Assembly (NCBI GenBank): GCA_964628285.1
Contig: CAZVNP010000026.1
Location: 1 to 41,322, forward strand
Direction: 5' to 3'
DNA length: 41,322 nt
From: JAPLDP01 sp964628285
Lineage (GTDB): Bacteria; Bacteroidota; Bacteroidia; Bacteroidales; JAGONC01
The translations under genes and the position numbers were made by a program. The notes below the pieces were generated by a model. The model was not told where the DNA came from. It saw nothing but the letters and a program-made list of their open reading frames with translations, and searched no databases. Of this stretch, positions 7,902 through 17,408 are shown piece by piece. How positions within the stretch are numbered: position 1 is the first letter of the stretch; every line of letters begins with the position of its first letter.

Positions 7902-10310
7902 ATGTCAAGGTTTTATTTTAAGATAGCCTTACGGCATCTCTTCGGTAAAAAAGGATATTCCGCCATCCAGATATTTGCTCTCACCATCGGGATGACCAGT
8001 TTCATCCTTATAGCCTTATATGTGCTGGATGAGAAGAGTTATGACCGTCAGAATGTGAATGCCCGTGATATTTACAGGGTGGTGAGCGTCTATGATTTTC
8101 AGGGTGTGGGTGAACGGTCGTCGAGTTGTCCCTTCCCGCTGGGGCCTGCGCTGCAGCGTGAGTATCCCGCCCTGATCAGGGACCAGGTACGTTTTTTCAA
8201 TAACTGGTCCACGCCTTTTTTTGTGGAGTACGGCGATAAGGGATTCAATGAACGGAACCTTTTCTTCGTCGATTCAACCGTCTTCAATATCTTCACCATC
8301 CCTTTCGTGGAGGGTGATCCTTCCACGGCGCTGAACGGGACAGGGACGGCCGTGATCACCGAGACGACAGCCAAACGCTATTTCGGCGATGAAGACCCCT
8401 TGGGAAAGATACTGCGCGTTCAGGGCCTGTACAACCTGATGGTGACAGGAGTCATCAAGGATCCTTTACCGGAGTCACATTTTGCTTACAACATCCTGGC
8501 CTCCTTCTCCACCGTGCGGCAGATATACCGCCGTGAACCCGTCACCTGGGTCTGGAACCCCTGCTGGACATATATCCTTCTCAGGAAAGGCGCCTCACCG
8601 GAAGCCCTGCAGGGCATGCTGCCTGCTTTTGTATCAAAATATTTTTATGACGCTGAAAAGGAACATGTCTCACTATACCTCCAGCCTCTGTTAGATATTC
8701 ACCTCAAGTCGGATCTCGATTACGAGATGGGACCTAACGGCAATATCGTCTATGTGAGGATACTGATGGTTACCGGCATATTGTTACTGATCATCGCCTG
8801 CATCAATTTCATCAATCTGTCAACGGCCATGGCCGGTAAGAGGATCAGGGAGATAGGCATCAAGAAAGTGCTGGGCACACACCGCCGGCAGCTCGTCATT
8901 CAGTTCATCACCGAGTCGGTCACCCTGAGTGTCCTGAGCCTGCTCATCGCCCTGGCACTCGTGGAGATCATCTTACCCTATTTCAGTGAATTCACGGGCA
9001 AGACCATCACATCGCATTATTTCTATGATTACAGGAAGATATTGCTGCTCCTGGGCCTGGCGCTGGTCACCGGCGTGTTGTCGGGATTATACCCGGCTTT
9101 CTATCTGTCGGCCTTCTCACCGGTTAAAACGCTCAGGGGCGACCTCACCACCGGCTATGAAGGCATCGTGGCCCGCCGCATCCTGGTGGTGACACAGTTC
9201 GTCATTTCCATCGCCCTGATCATCGGGACCATAAGCATTTACAGGCAGATCAGGTACATCAACAACACCGACCTGGGATTCAGGAAAAAAGATATCCTCT
9301 TCATCCCGTGTCAGTTCAACCCCATTGTCAACCGTTATAATGATGTGAAAGCCCGTTTGCTGAAATCACCGGATATACTGTATGTGACGGCTGCCGACTA
9401 CATTGTGGGCACCGAGTTCAACCTCCATGAGTTTCACCCCGAGGGGTTCCCGACAGACCAGTGGCAATATTATCCTGCGCTGGTGGTGAGGGACGATTTC
9501 CTGGAGACCTTTGACATACCGGTGGTGGCGGGGCGCGGCTATTCCAAAGAAAACAAGACCGATCCCATGAATGGCATCATGATCAATGAGGCCATGGTCA
9601 GGTACATGGGCTGGAAGAACGACAGCGCCGCCCTTGGCAAGATATTCAGCTCTTACAACGGCAAGGAGAGAGTGATCGGCGTGTTCAGGGATTTCAACGC
9701 CGGATCATTGCATAATAAGGTGTCACCACTGGTGCTGAACATGAAGGAGACCCCCGGTGAGATAAGTTACTATACCAGTTATCTGGTGGTACGTTATGTG
9801 CCGGGGCAGCTTTCGGAGATCGTACCCTATATCAGAAAGGTGTGGGATCAGTATGTCCCGGAGCGGCCCTTTGAGTATAAGATCCTCGAGGAGGAACTTA
9901 AAAAGACTTACAGGGAGGAGGATATCCTGTTCCAGCTGTCGGCCATATTCACTGCTATCGTACTGCTCATCGCTACGCTGGGGCTTTATGGCCTGGCGTC
10001 GTTCACCGTGTACCAGCGCACCAAGGAAATCAGTATACGCAGGATCCTGGGCGCCGATTTCATCAGGATCGCCGCCCTGTTGTCAAAGGAGTTTAACATG
10101 CTGGTCCTTTTTTCCGTTGCCATCGCCTGGCCATTGACATACCTCGCTGTGAGTTACTGGTTCAGCCATTTTGCCTATCATGTGAACACGGGCCTGCTGG
10201 TGTACCTCCTCGGCGGTATGATGGCACTTCTGATCACCACGCTGGTCACCGTTTTTAAGACATTTACAGCCACACGATTAAAATCTGTCGACTATCTTAA
10301 ATATGAATAA
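7902..10310 (+). CDS. MacB/FtsX-type ABC transporter permease (first copy)
   Basis: The protein is 802 aa with a duplicated FtsX layout typical of Bacteroidota. The N-terminal membrane segment (about 18-40) is followed by a large periplasmic MacB-PCD domain. An FtsX core near 285-410 contains the cytoplasmic coupling segment REIGIKKVLGTHRRQL. After one more membrane segment and a second periplasmic domain, a second core from about 675 carries KEISIRRILGADFIRI. It has no ATPase domain and would use the separate ATPase encoded at 10361. It is probably translationally coupled to the adaptor gene. Substrate unknown: this class covers lipoprotein, peptide and antibiotic export and mechanotransmission. 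Confidence 0.92.
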   Translation: MSRFYFKIALRHLFGKKGYSAIQIFALTIGMTSFILIALYVLDEKSYDRQNVNARDIYRVVSVYDFQGVGERSSSCPFPLGPALQREYPALIRDQVRFFNNWSTPFFVEYGDKGFNERNLFFVDSTVFNIFTIPFVEGDPSTALNGTGTAVITETTAKRYFGDEDPLGKILRVQGLYNLMVTGVIKDPLPESHFAYNILASFSTVRQIYRREPVTWVWNPCWTYILLRKGASPEALQGMLPAFVSKYFYDAEKEHVSLYLQPLLDIHLKSDLDYEMGPNGNIVYVRILMVTGILLLIIACINFINLSTAMAGKRIREIGIKKVLGTHRRQLVIQFITESVTLSVLSLLIALALVEIILPYFSEFTGKTITSHYFYDYRKILLLLGLALVTGVLSGLYPAFYLSAFSPVKTLRGDLTTGYEGIVARRILVVTQFVISIALIIGTISIYRQIRYINNTDLGFRKKDILFIPCQFNPIVNRYNDVKARLLKSPDILYVTAADYIVGTEFNLHEFHPEGFPTDQWQYYPALVVRDDFLETFDIPVVAGRGYSKENKTDPMNGIMINEAMVRYMGWKNDSAALGKIFSSYNGKERVIGVFRDFNAGSLHNKVSPLVLNMKETPGEISYYTSYLVVRYVPGQLSEIVPYIRKVWDQYVPERPFEYKILEEELKKTYREEDILFQLSAIFTAIVLLIATLGLYGLASFTVYQRTKEISIRRILGADFIRIAALLSKEFNMLVLFSVAIAWPLTYLAVSYWFSHFAYHVNTGLLVYLLGGMMALLITTLVTVFKTFTATRLKSVDYLKYE

Positions 10311-10360
10311 CCGGTTGTAACGATTGAATTATTTAAACGTCTAATCAAAAAACAGCTGCT

Positions 10361-11047
10361 ATGATTAAAACTGAAAACCTAACCAAGATCTTTCGCACCG
10401 ACGAGGTGGAAACCGTCGCCCTCAACCAGGTGAGCATGGAAATAAAACAGGGTGAATTCATTGCTATCATGGGCCCGTCGGGATGCGGTAAATCGACGCT
10501 GCTCAACATCCTTGGTTTGCTTGACAATCCATCCGGCGGCAATTATTTTTTCATGGGCGATGAGGTGTCACATTATTCCGAGAAGCAGAGAGCCCGCATC
10601 AGGAAGGAAAACATCGGGTTCATCTTCCAGAATTTCAACCTTATCGATGAGCTGAACGTCTTCGAGAATGTCGAGTTACCTTTGATTTATCTCAACTACA
10701 GTGTACGGGAACGCAAGAGGAAAGTGGAAGAGGTGCTGGAGCGGATGCAAATCACGCACCGCCGCAAGCATTTCCCGTTACAGCTCTCGGGCGGGCAGCA
10801 ACAGAGGGTGGCCGTGGCCAGAGCAGTCGTGGCCAGCCCCAAGCTCATCCTTGCCGATGAACCTACGGGAAACCTCGACTCAGCCAACGGCGAAGAGGTG
10901 ATGAACCTCATCGAGTCGTTGCATAAAAACGGCACCACCGTCGTTATCGTCACCCACTCACAGCGTGACGCCGACTTCAGCCAGCGCATCATACGCCTGT
11001 TCGACGGCCAGATCATCACCGAGAACATCAAGGAGAGTGTCATGTGA
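10361..11047 (+). CDS. MacB/LolD-type ABC transporter ATP-binding protein
   Basis: The protein is 228 aa, normal length for the family. It shows Walker A GPSGCGKS at residues 38-45, a Q-loop (FIFQNFNLID), the signature LSGGQQQR near 142, Walker B LILADEPTGNLD near 162, and the H-loop VIVTHSQ. It lies between two FtsX-type permease genes (50 bp after the first, 54 bp before the second) and presumably energises one or both, alone or as a mixed permease pair. Confidence 0.95.
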   Translation: MIKTENLTKIFRTDEVETVALNQVSMEIKQGEFIAIMGPSGCGKSTLLNILGLLDNPSGGNYFFMGDEVSHYSEKQRARIRKENIGFIFQNFNLIDELNVFENVELPLIYLNYSVRERKRKVEEVLERMQITHRRKHFPLQLSGGQQQRVAVARAVVASPKLILADEPTGNLDSANGEEVMNLIESLHKNGTTVVIVTHSQRDADFSQRIIRLFDGQIITENIKESVM

Positions 11048-11101
11048 TGAGGCATAAGCCTGATTTACTGCTTATCATCTCAACCTCTAAACATCTGACG
11101 T

Positions 11102-13528
11102 ATGATACTCAACTACCTCAAGAGCACGTTGCGTACCCTGAACCGAAATAAATTCCACACGGTACTCAACATCACAGGGCTTTCCGTCGGGCTGGCGGCC
11201 TTCATTCTGATCCTTCTTTATGTCAGGGATGAGCTCACTTATGATAAATCCAATGACAAATACGACCGTATTTACCGGCTGGAATCCAACTTCACCATCT
11301 CCGACCGTCATGAGAAGTTCGCCATTGTGCCCATTCCGATGGGCCCGGCTTTCAAGCTGGAGTTCCCGGAGGTGGAGAACATGGTCAGGCTGCTGAATAC
11401 CGGCAATACATTGATACGTAGCGGCGATAAGGAATATTATGAGGAGAACTTCTACTTTGCCGACTCGACCATCTTCGATATTTTTACTTATCATTTTATT
11501 CTGGGTTCGCCTGAAAAAGCCCTCACGGAGCCCTTGACCATGGTCCTCACCAGGAAGACAGCCCGGAAATATTTCGGTGATGAAAACCCTGTGGGTCAGA
11601 CCCTCAGAACGGGTAATGACCGCAGCTTCAAGATAACGGGAGTGATAGAGGATGTCCCAGTGAACAGTCATCTGACATTCGACGCCCTGATGTCGGTGAC
11701 CAGCCTCATCGAAGGCACCACACCTGAGGATTTCAACAGCATGGACCCCATACGCTTTTGGAACATAGGCGTCTACACTTATGTCCTGCTTAACAAGAAC
11801 GCCTCCATACAGACCATCTATGACAAGTTTCCCCATTTCTATGAGAAATACATGAAGCCCATCGGTGACCAGATCAACTCCGGCTTTGAACTGATGACCA
11901 CCCCTTTGGCGGAACAGCATTTTACCGGCGGTCTTTCGGCCGATCTCCCCACGGGCAACAAGGCCTATATTTATATATTCACCGCCGTGGCCATCTTTAT
12001 TCTTATCATTGCTGCCATCAATTACATGAACATGGCCACTGCCAAATCGTCCAACCGGGCCAGGGAAGTGGGAGTCCGCAAAGTTGTAGGTGCCCACCGA
12101 ACTCAGCTGATCAAACAATTCCTGAGCGAATCCCTCCTCCTGTCGGTCATAGCCCTTATCATTTCCCTTATCCTCGTCTATTTGTTGATGCATGATTTCA
12201 ATGTGCTGACAGGCAAGGAGTTAAACTTTGGTATGTTACGGCAGCCGGTCATCTTCCTTTCCATTATCCTGGTCACCCTCCTGGTGGGTTTGACGGCTGG
12301 CAGCTACCCGGCATTCTTTTTATCATCGTTTCAGCCGGTGAATGTCCTGAAAGGCCGTTACAGCGGTAATGTCAAACGCACAGGTCTTTTCAGGAAGATA
12401 TTGGTGGTATTTCAATTTTTCATTGCCATCGATATGATCATTGCCACGCTGGTGGTCACGCACCAGCTCAATTTCATGAGGCATAAGAATCTGGGTTTCA
12501 ATAAAGAAAATCTCGTCCTGTTGGAGTTGCAGGATACAGCCTTTCGTAGTAAAGCCGAGTCGTTCAAGAAGGAATTGCTGACCAATCCTGACATCATGGA
12601 TGTGACCAATGCGACCGGGGTGCCGGGTCAGATCAACTGGATACAGGTCGTTCGCGTTGAAACACCCAACGGGATGAAAGACAATGCCCTGATACTGGCT
12701 CAGACGGATTTTGATTTCATTAAAACCATAGGCATGCAGATCGTCAAAGGGAGAGACTTTGACAGGAACATGGGCACCGATAAGGAAGAAGCTGTCATCA
12801 TCAATGAGACAGGTGTCAAAACGTTGGGATGGGAAGATGATCCGATAGGAAAGAAAATACAGTATGGTTTCGATCTGAACGGATCCCAGGGTCGCATACT
12901 GAAAGTGATAGGCGTGGTGAAAGATTTCAATTTCAAGTCGCTGCATAACAAGATCGAACCCATCATCCTGTTCATCAGCCGCGTGCCACGGTACATGATG
13001 GCCGTCAGGATCAAAGGCGATAACATCCACTCCACGCTGGGTTTTATCGAGAGCAAATGGCATGACTTCGGAGCCAAAAGACCGTTCGATTATGAATTCA
13101 TGGACCAGTCACTGGACAAGATGTACCAGGCCGAACATAAATTGGGCATCATCTTCCGCATTGCGGCTTTTATCACCATTTTCATAGCCTTGCTTGGTCT
13201 TCTGGGTTTGTCGTCATTCATAGCGGAGCAACGGACCAAGGAGATAGGCATCAGGAAAGTGCATGGCGCCACCATGGGCAACATCACGGAGCTGTTATTG
13301 AAGGAGTTCATAGTGCTTATCCTGATCGCATTTATCATTGCGGTGCCCCTGGCGTGGTGGCGGCTGTCGGTATGGATCGATCAGTCGTTCATCTATCATG
13401 ACCGTATCCGGTGGGTTACCTTTGCCATTGCGGGCTTGCTGGCACTGGGCATAGGTACCCTCACCATCAGCTTTTACATCCTCAGGGCCGCCACCGCCAA
13501 CCCTGTCAATGCAATTAAATACGAATAA
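11102..13528 (+). CDS. MacB/FtsX-type ABC transporter permease (second copy)
   Basis: The protein is 808 aa and co-linear with the permease at 7902, so a diverged paralogue. Membrane segments lie near 20-40. A first FtsX core near 289-410 carries REVGVRKVVGAHRTQLI. A second core from about 682 carries KEIGIRKVHGATMGNI. Large periplasmic MacB-PCD domains lie between. Two different permeases with one ATPase suggest a heterodimeric exporter. It is convergent with the hydrolase gene that ends at 13571, and no strong terminator was seen in the 42-bp gap. Confidence 0.92.
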   Translation: MILNYLKSTLRTLNRNKFHTVLNITGLSVGLAAFILILLYVRDELTYDKSNDKYDRIYRLESNFTISDRHEKFAIVPIPMGPAFKLEFPEVENMVRLLNTGNTLIRSGDKEYYEENFYFADSTIFDIFTYHFILGSPEKALTEPLTMVLTRKTARKYFGDENPVGQTLRTGNDRSFKITGVIEDVPVNSHLTFDALMSVTSLIEGTTPEDFNSMDPIRFWNIGVYTYVLLNKNASIQTIYDKFPHFYEKYMKPIGDQINSGFELMTTPLAEQHFTGGLSADLPTGNKAYIYIFTAVAIFILIIAAINYMNMATAKSSNRAREVGVRKVVGAHRTQLIKQFLSESLLLSVIALIISLILVYLLMHDFNVLTGKELNFGMLRQPVIFLSIILVTLLVGLTAGSYPAFFLSSFQPVNVLKGRYSGNVKRTGLFRKILVVFQFFIAIDMIIATLVVTHQLNFMRHKNLGFNKENLVLLELQDTAFRSKAESFKKELLTNPDIMDVTNATGVPGQINWIQVVRVETPNGMKDNALILAQTDFDFIKTIGMQIVKGRDFDRNMGTDKEEAVIINETGVKTLGWEDDPIGKKIQYGFDLNGSQGRILKVIGVVKDFNFKSLHNKIEPIILFISRVPRYMMAVRIKGDNIHSTLGFIESKWHDFGAKRPFDYEFMDQSLDKMYQAEHKLGIIFRIAAFITIFIALLGLLGLSSFIAEQRTKEIGIRKVHGATMGNITELLLKEFIVLILIAFIIAVPLAWWRLSVWIDQSFIYHDRIRWVTFAIAGLLALGIGTLTISFYILRAATANPVNAIKYE

Positions 13529-13570
13529 GGCAGGAAGATAATTAACGGCAAAGTTAAAGCCGGCAACTTT

Positions 13571-14896
13571 TTAAAAAGGGATGTCGAGCAACGTCCACCG
13601 ATCTTTGACGGAGCCCTCTATCATGTTTTGCTCCAGCAAGTTCCATCCGATGAAGCCGGTGAAGACACCACCAGGTGATTCCCCGGCCGTGGGAGCCAGC
13701 GGCGCACCGGTATCGGCATTATAATTTTCATGCATGGAACTGCACATCTTGATATCGTTTAACAGAAGGGGGGCGAGCATCAGTCCCAGTTTGGCAGCCT
13801 CCTCATGAAAACCGTATCTTTTCAAAGCAATGGAATAAAGAAAGTTGGCATTGATCCAAATGGGTCCCTGCCAGTTGGAATAGGGAACGATCATGATCTT
13901 GTTGTTGTAATCAGGATCCTGCTTCGACAGGGAACGCAATCCGTAAGGCGACAGCATATAGTATGGATTCCACAGGTATTGCAAGATCATCGCCTGCCCT
14001 TCAGCTTTTGGGAGAAGATCCTGGATCAACGGGATGAAATTGGAATAGGACACCCGCCTGACCGGTGAGCCGTTGTCGCGACGGATATTGTAAAAGGTAT
14101 GATCGTCAGGAAACCACAGATAACGCATGATGTCCTCACGTAATGCTTTGGCTTTTTCCCTGTAAAGCTCCACATCGTCAACATAGCCTAATTGTTCGGC
14201 TATCTTGATCATGCTGAGGTACTCACGTAACTGGAAAGTGTTGATATCCGTTGCAAGAATGGCATCGGGGTCACTGGGATCGTTGGTGAGGGCCGGATTG
14301 TTGTCGGCACCCGACTGCACGGCATTCTCCCAGTAAAAGAGACCGTATTTAGGATCATACTGGGTGGCTTCCCTGTAACTGATGACTTTTTTCAAATTTC
14401 CATACACGGGTCCTATCCATGAGAAATCACCTGAATAGATGGAGGCAAAATAAGCGCCCTGTGAAAGAAAAGGTTTCATGGTGAATTTGCCGAAGATGGG
14501 ACGGGGACCCTGAGTGGTGATGCATCCCGGCACGTAACCCGACGTGTCGGCACTGTTGGCGAAATTGAAAACCCAGTCCTGCAAATATTTGACATAATCT
14601 TTGTTATGGGAGGCCAGATAACAGCCGATGAAGAAACCGTCCCAGTCCCACATCTGCTTATAGAAACCCGCCGGAATAAGGTAATCGTATTTGATATAGC
14701 CTTCCGCCGGACGTATGCTGCGCCATTTCAAGGTGTCGAAGGCAGCGGTGATATTGCTGAGGAGCCGGTCATTTTCCTGGCGCACTATGGCTTCATCCTG
14801 AGCTGTCAAAGGATGAACGTATGACATCATCATGCCAGATAAAATAAGGAATGCTGACATTCTTTTTGTTCCGGAAACGGTTCGATGTGTTTTCAT
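13571..14896 (-). CDS. Secreted GH63/GH37-like (alpha/alpha)6 glycoside hydrolase
   Basis: The protein is 441 aa. A signal peptide ends at about PLTA|QDE, leaving an N-terminal Gln. The mature part resembles the trehalase/glucosidase (alpha/alpha)6-barrel group: QMWDWDGFF (81-89), SGADNNPAL with Asp198 in the general-acid position, NWQGPIWINANF (341-352), and MHENYNADTG with Glu390 in the general-base position. GH63 members remove alpha-glucose from glucosides, including mannosylglycerate-type substrates; GH37 members cleave trehalose. The motifs look closer to GH63, but I cannot fix the substrate. It is likely its own transcription unit, with a TAAATTTG motif upstream. Confidence 0.8.
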   Translation of the reverse strand: MKTHRTVSGTKRMSAFLILSGMMMSYVHPLTAQDEAIVRQENDRLLSNITAAFDTLKWRSIRPAEGYIKYDYLIPAGFYKQMWDWDGFFIGCYLASHNKDYVKYLQDWVFNFANSADTSGYVPGCITTQGPRPIFGKFTMKPFLSQGAYFASIYSGDFSWIGPVYGNLKKVISYREATQYDPKYGLFYWENAVQSGADNNPALTNDPSDPDAILATDINTFQLREYLSMIKIAEQLGYVDDVELYREKAKALREDIMRYLWFPDDHTFYNIRRDNGSPVRRVSYSNFIPLIQDLLPKAEGQAMILQYLWNPYYMLSPYGLRSLSKQDPDYNNKIMIVPYSNWQGPIWINANFLYSIALKRYGFHEEAAKLGLMLAPLLLNDIKMCSSMHENYNADTGAPLAPTAGESPGGVFTGFIGWNLLEQNMIEGSVKDRWTLLDIPF

Positions 14897-14953
14897 GGGT
14901 TGCGGTATTTAATTGAAAAGTGATCAGGAAGGTTTTCCGTCATGGACATATAA

Positions 14954-14961
14954 CAAATTTA
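14954..14961 (-). promoter_or_regulatory. -7 promoter element for the GH63-like hydrolase gene
   Basis: On the minus strand this reads TAAATTTG, a full TAnnTTTG match, 57 bp before the ATG at 14896. Confidence 0.45.
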
Positions 14962-14972
14962 TGACAAGAATG

Positions 14973-15968
14973 TCATTTCACCTCGATAAAAAAACCAATA
15001 GTGATTATATTTTCCACCTCAACGGTTGGGTTCACCTCACGGTCATAGGTGATCCTCGTCATGATGCTGGTCTTGAAGTGACGTCCGGCGGTGAGCTTCA
15101 GCTCGTTTTTGATCTTTACGTCCACGGGCATGTTGAAGTCCTTGAAGGCTTTGATGTTGCAGTCCCAGTTGATTACTTTGGTGAATTGTCTGGTCAGGGA
15201 GAGCTCGGAGCTGATGCCATAGGAAAAGTGAACATATTTGTTCTTTCCGACATTAAAAAATTTATCCCGATGTGATGCGGCATACACCGACTGATCACAG
15301 ACCAGGGTCATTTTAGCGCTTGATATCCCCAGATTGAAAGAGCAAAGGTCTTTTAATGTCAGGTCGATCCCACCGCTGAAAACACATTGCAGCGGTGTCA
15401 GGAAGGCTGACGTCAGGATATTGTGTGAACCTGAGCTGTCCTGGTGTCTGTCGTAGGAGTTGAGCAACCCGGTCTCGGCATCGGAGGTCAGGGTGAACGA
15501 GACATGCCCGTTCAGGGGCCATTTTATCCGGGTGATCAGGGTGTTCCTGTCCTGTTGTTTTGTAAGAAGGGAATCGAAAAGGTATTGAAATCCGAGCTCA
15601 TGATGGAAACTGCTGCTAACAACAAACCGTTCTTTCCTCTCCATGGAGGCGTTGTAGCCGAGGGTTTGAAACAGCGAGAGCCAGTTCGGATGAGGTGATT
15701 CTTTGCTCTTCGAAGTGAAAAAACTACCCAGTGAAAGGCTGTACGATATATTTTCTTCCACCCGGTCGTCGGGAAGCACAATGAAGAAAACATCCCTGAA
15801 ACGGAGGTATTTATCTCCCTTGGCGGCCGATGTGGTATCCTGGCCAAAAGCTTGTGGTCCGGCCCCAATGACGATGGTGAATAAAACCAGGTATCTACAT
15901 ATTACCTTTAATTTTTCTGAAAGCAAATTTCTCCCCCGCAACACATCCCCACGACTCCTGTATATCAA
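14973..15968 (-). CDS. Exported beta-strand-rich protein of unknown function
   Basis: The protein is up to 331 aa. A hydrophobic signal segment (CRYLVLFTIVIGAG) ends at AFG|QDT. The mature part has many alternating polar and hydrophobic stretches of the kind seen in outer-membrane barrels (for example HVSFTLTSDAETG and KFFNVGKNKYVHFSYGI) and ends in ITIGFFIEVK, an aromatic-containing beta strand. This fits a small outer-membrane barrel, but no family is recognised. The ATG at 15968 lies 74 bp inside the upstream lipoprotein gene. A TTG at 15926 would give a more usual signal peptide length. Either start implies translational coupling to the upstream gene. Confidence 0.7.
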   Translation of the reverse strand: MIYRSRGDVLRGRNLLSEKLKVICRYLVLFTIVIGAGPQAFGQDTTSAAKGDKYLRFRDVFFIVLPDDRVEENISYSLSLGSFFTSKSKESPHPNWLSLFQTLGYNASMERKERFVVSSSFHHELGFQYLFDSLLTKQQDRNTLITRIKWPLNGHVSFTLTSDAETGLLNSYDRHQDSSGSHNILTSAFLTPLQCVFSGGIDLTLKDLCSFNLGISSAKMTLVCDQSVYAASHRDKFFNVGKNKYVHFSYGISSELSLTRQFTKVINWDCNIKAFKDFNMPVDVKIKNELKLTAGRHFKTSIMTRITYDREVNPTVEVENIITIGFFIEVK

Positions 15969-16518
15969 AATTGACCTTAATCGCTTTCAGCTTCAGAGCG
16001 GTATTCAGGGTGTCCAGCATGTTGTCCCAGTCCCTGACCTTATAGATAGCCGGATTTGCAAATCTGGCCCACGAAATAGCCAGATAATAATCAGGTTGTT
16101 CCTCCCGGACGATATCCGCATGGTTACCATCCAGGGTTTTCAGTTTGCTCATAAGCATGGCAAAAGTGAATGTGCTGTCGACCTGGTAAGTTTTAATCGT
16201 GTCAAGGGCAGCCAGCAGCGTGTAGTTTTGATCATTGCATTGTGCTGAATCCCTGAGAAGAATGTGATAACCGTTACGGTCAAAATAGCATATCTCAGGC
16301 AGGTTGACAAATTTCGTCAACAGGAAACGCCAGCCGGACGAATCAGGTATGACATAGACGTTATCTGCTTTTATTTTTTCCTTGGCAAGGTACTCCCTTA
16401 TGGTTTGCTCATTCTCACACCGGGGCATATGACCTCCGGTGATAAAGAAGGCTATTCTCCCGCATGAGCAAATAATAAATGCGAGAAAGATGAAACATGA
16501 CAAAATGAATGGTCTCAT
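15895..16518 (-). CDS. Small lipoprotein of unknown function
   Basis: The protein is 207 aa. The N terminus has a hydrophobic stretch ending in a lipobox (FIICSCG, Cys17 or Cys19), so a lipid-anchored envelope protein is predicted. The rest is soluble, with a PEICYFDRNGYHI segment and a pair of cysteines in the C-terminal part (around residue 190). No family is recognised. It overlaps the downstream beta-rich protein, which suggests they act together, for example as a lipoprotein partner of an outer-membrane barrel; that is inference only. The 205-bp stretch upstream to the next gene (16519-16723) holds no gene that I can see. Confidence 0.7.
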   Translation of the reverse strand: MRPFILSCFIFLAFIICSCGRIAFFITGGHMPRCENEQTIREYLAKEKIKADNVYVIPDSSGWRFLLTKFVNLPEICYFDRNGYHILLRDSAQCNDQNYTLLAALDTIKTYQVDSTFTFAMLMSKLKTLDGNHADIVREEQPDYYLAISWARFANPAIYKVRDWDNMLDTLNTALKLKAIKVNFDIQESWGCVAGEKFAFRKIKGNM

Positions 16519-16723
16519 AGCATAACGGTTTTGGTTTTTATGAGGTGTTAAAAAGCAACTACATTTTTATAACTCATTCAAGTGGTCTGGGGTTGCATCG
16601 AAATGGGTCATTGTTTTCAAATGTGCCTAATCCCGTTCATACGTTAATTTTGACACAACCCCCGCCATATCACAATAATATCTGCTGTCGACCGGTCAAT
16701 CCAATATCACCGATTTAAAATAG

Positions 16724-17191
16724 TTAAAACCTGATCCTTAGAATATCACCATCCTCCGTGATATTATACCGGCCCGCCTTGATGGTATAACTGCCCTGGA
16801 ATTGTGCAGTATGAAGTATATCCTGCGGTATTTCATAATTTTCTTCTACCAGGAAGATATCTTTGAAGTAGGTATTTCTGGTATCATTTCTGAGTTTTGA
16901 CTTACTGAATTCGGCGATCAAATGTCCGTCATCATCAAAGTAAGCTTCTGCATAGGCTTGCCTGATATCCAATCCTTCCGGAGGATTCTGGGGCCCGAGA
17001 ATGATATGAATGTAACATATACCGAATCCTGAACAGTCCGGATGTCTTGGATTTCCAAACTTAAATTCGAGGGTCATTTTAATTTTGAATTTCGGCGCAG
17101 ACATAAACGGATCCAGGCCGGAAGCCTTTTTTCCCGGCAGAACACCGCCTAGGATTATAGTCATCATTATCAAGCTAATTATCTTTTTCAT
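16724..17191 (-). CDS. Small secreted protein, tandem paralogue A
   Basis: The protein is 155 aa. A signal peptide (KKIISLIMMTIILGGVLPG) is followed by a compact domain with GFGICYIHIILGP and two cysteines that could pair. A C-terminal half contains AYFDDDGHLIAEF and SYTIKAGRYNITEDGD. The ATG at 17191 is preceded by a GGGAGGGA Shine-Dalgarno-like run; an earlier in-frame ATG at 17275 would spoil the signal peptide. The next upstream gene encodes a protein of exactly the same length, about 60 percent identical by eye. Function unknown. The regular beta-strand pattern suggests an envelope or extracellular beta-sandwich. Confidence 0.75.
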   Translation of the reverse strand: MKKIISLIMMTIILGGVLPGKKASGLDPFMSAPKFKIKMTLEFKFGNPRHPDCSGFGICYIHIILGPQNPPEGLDIRQAYAEAYFDDDGHLIAEFSKSKLRNDTRNTYFKDIFLVEENYEIPQDILHTAQFQGSYTIKAGRYNITEDGDILRIRF

Positions 17192-17408
17192 AATCCCTCC
17201 CTTACTAATCATTACTTTTTCTTTTACAAACTTTTCCTTATTTACCGGTATGAAAAAGCCGGTTGGTTTTGACAATGATCGGGGGTTGTACCGGAACGGA
17301 CCGTTAATTAAAATTAATTCCTGTCATCTGTCGATCAGATACAGCCCCGTCACATCGTCGTGAATCGTCGCATCATCCGGTTGATTATACAACACCGGCT
17401 GATCCGCT

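Noticed and set aside
11087..12193. 368-codon minus-strand frame inside the second permease gene
   Set aside because: It is a shadow frame; the plus strand encodes a full-length FtsX permease with conserved coupling motifs.
16645..16652. TAATTTTG promoter-like motif on the plus strand
   Set aside because: No gene or RNA follows it on that strand before the end of the convergent paralogue A, so it is probably chance.
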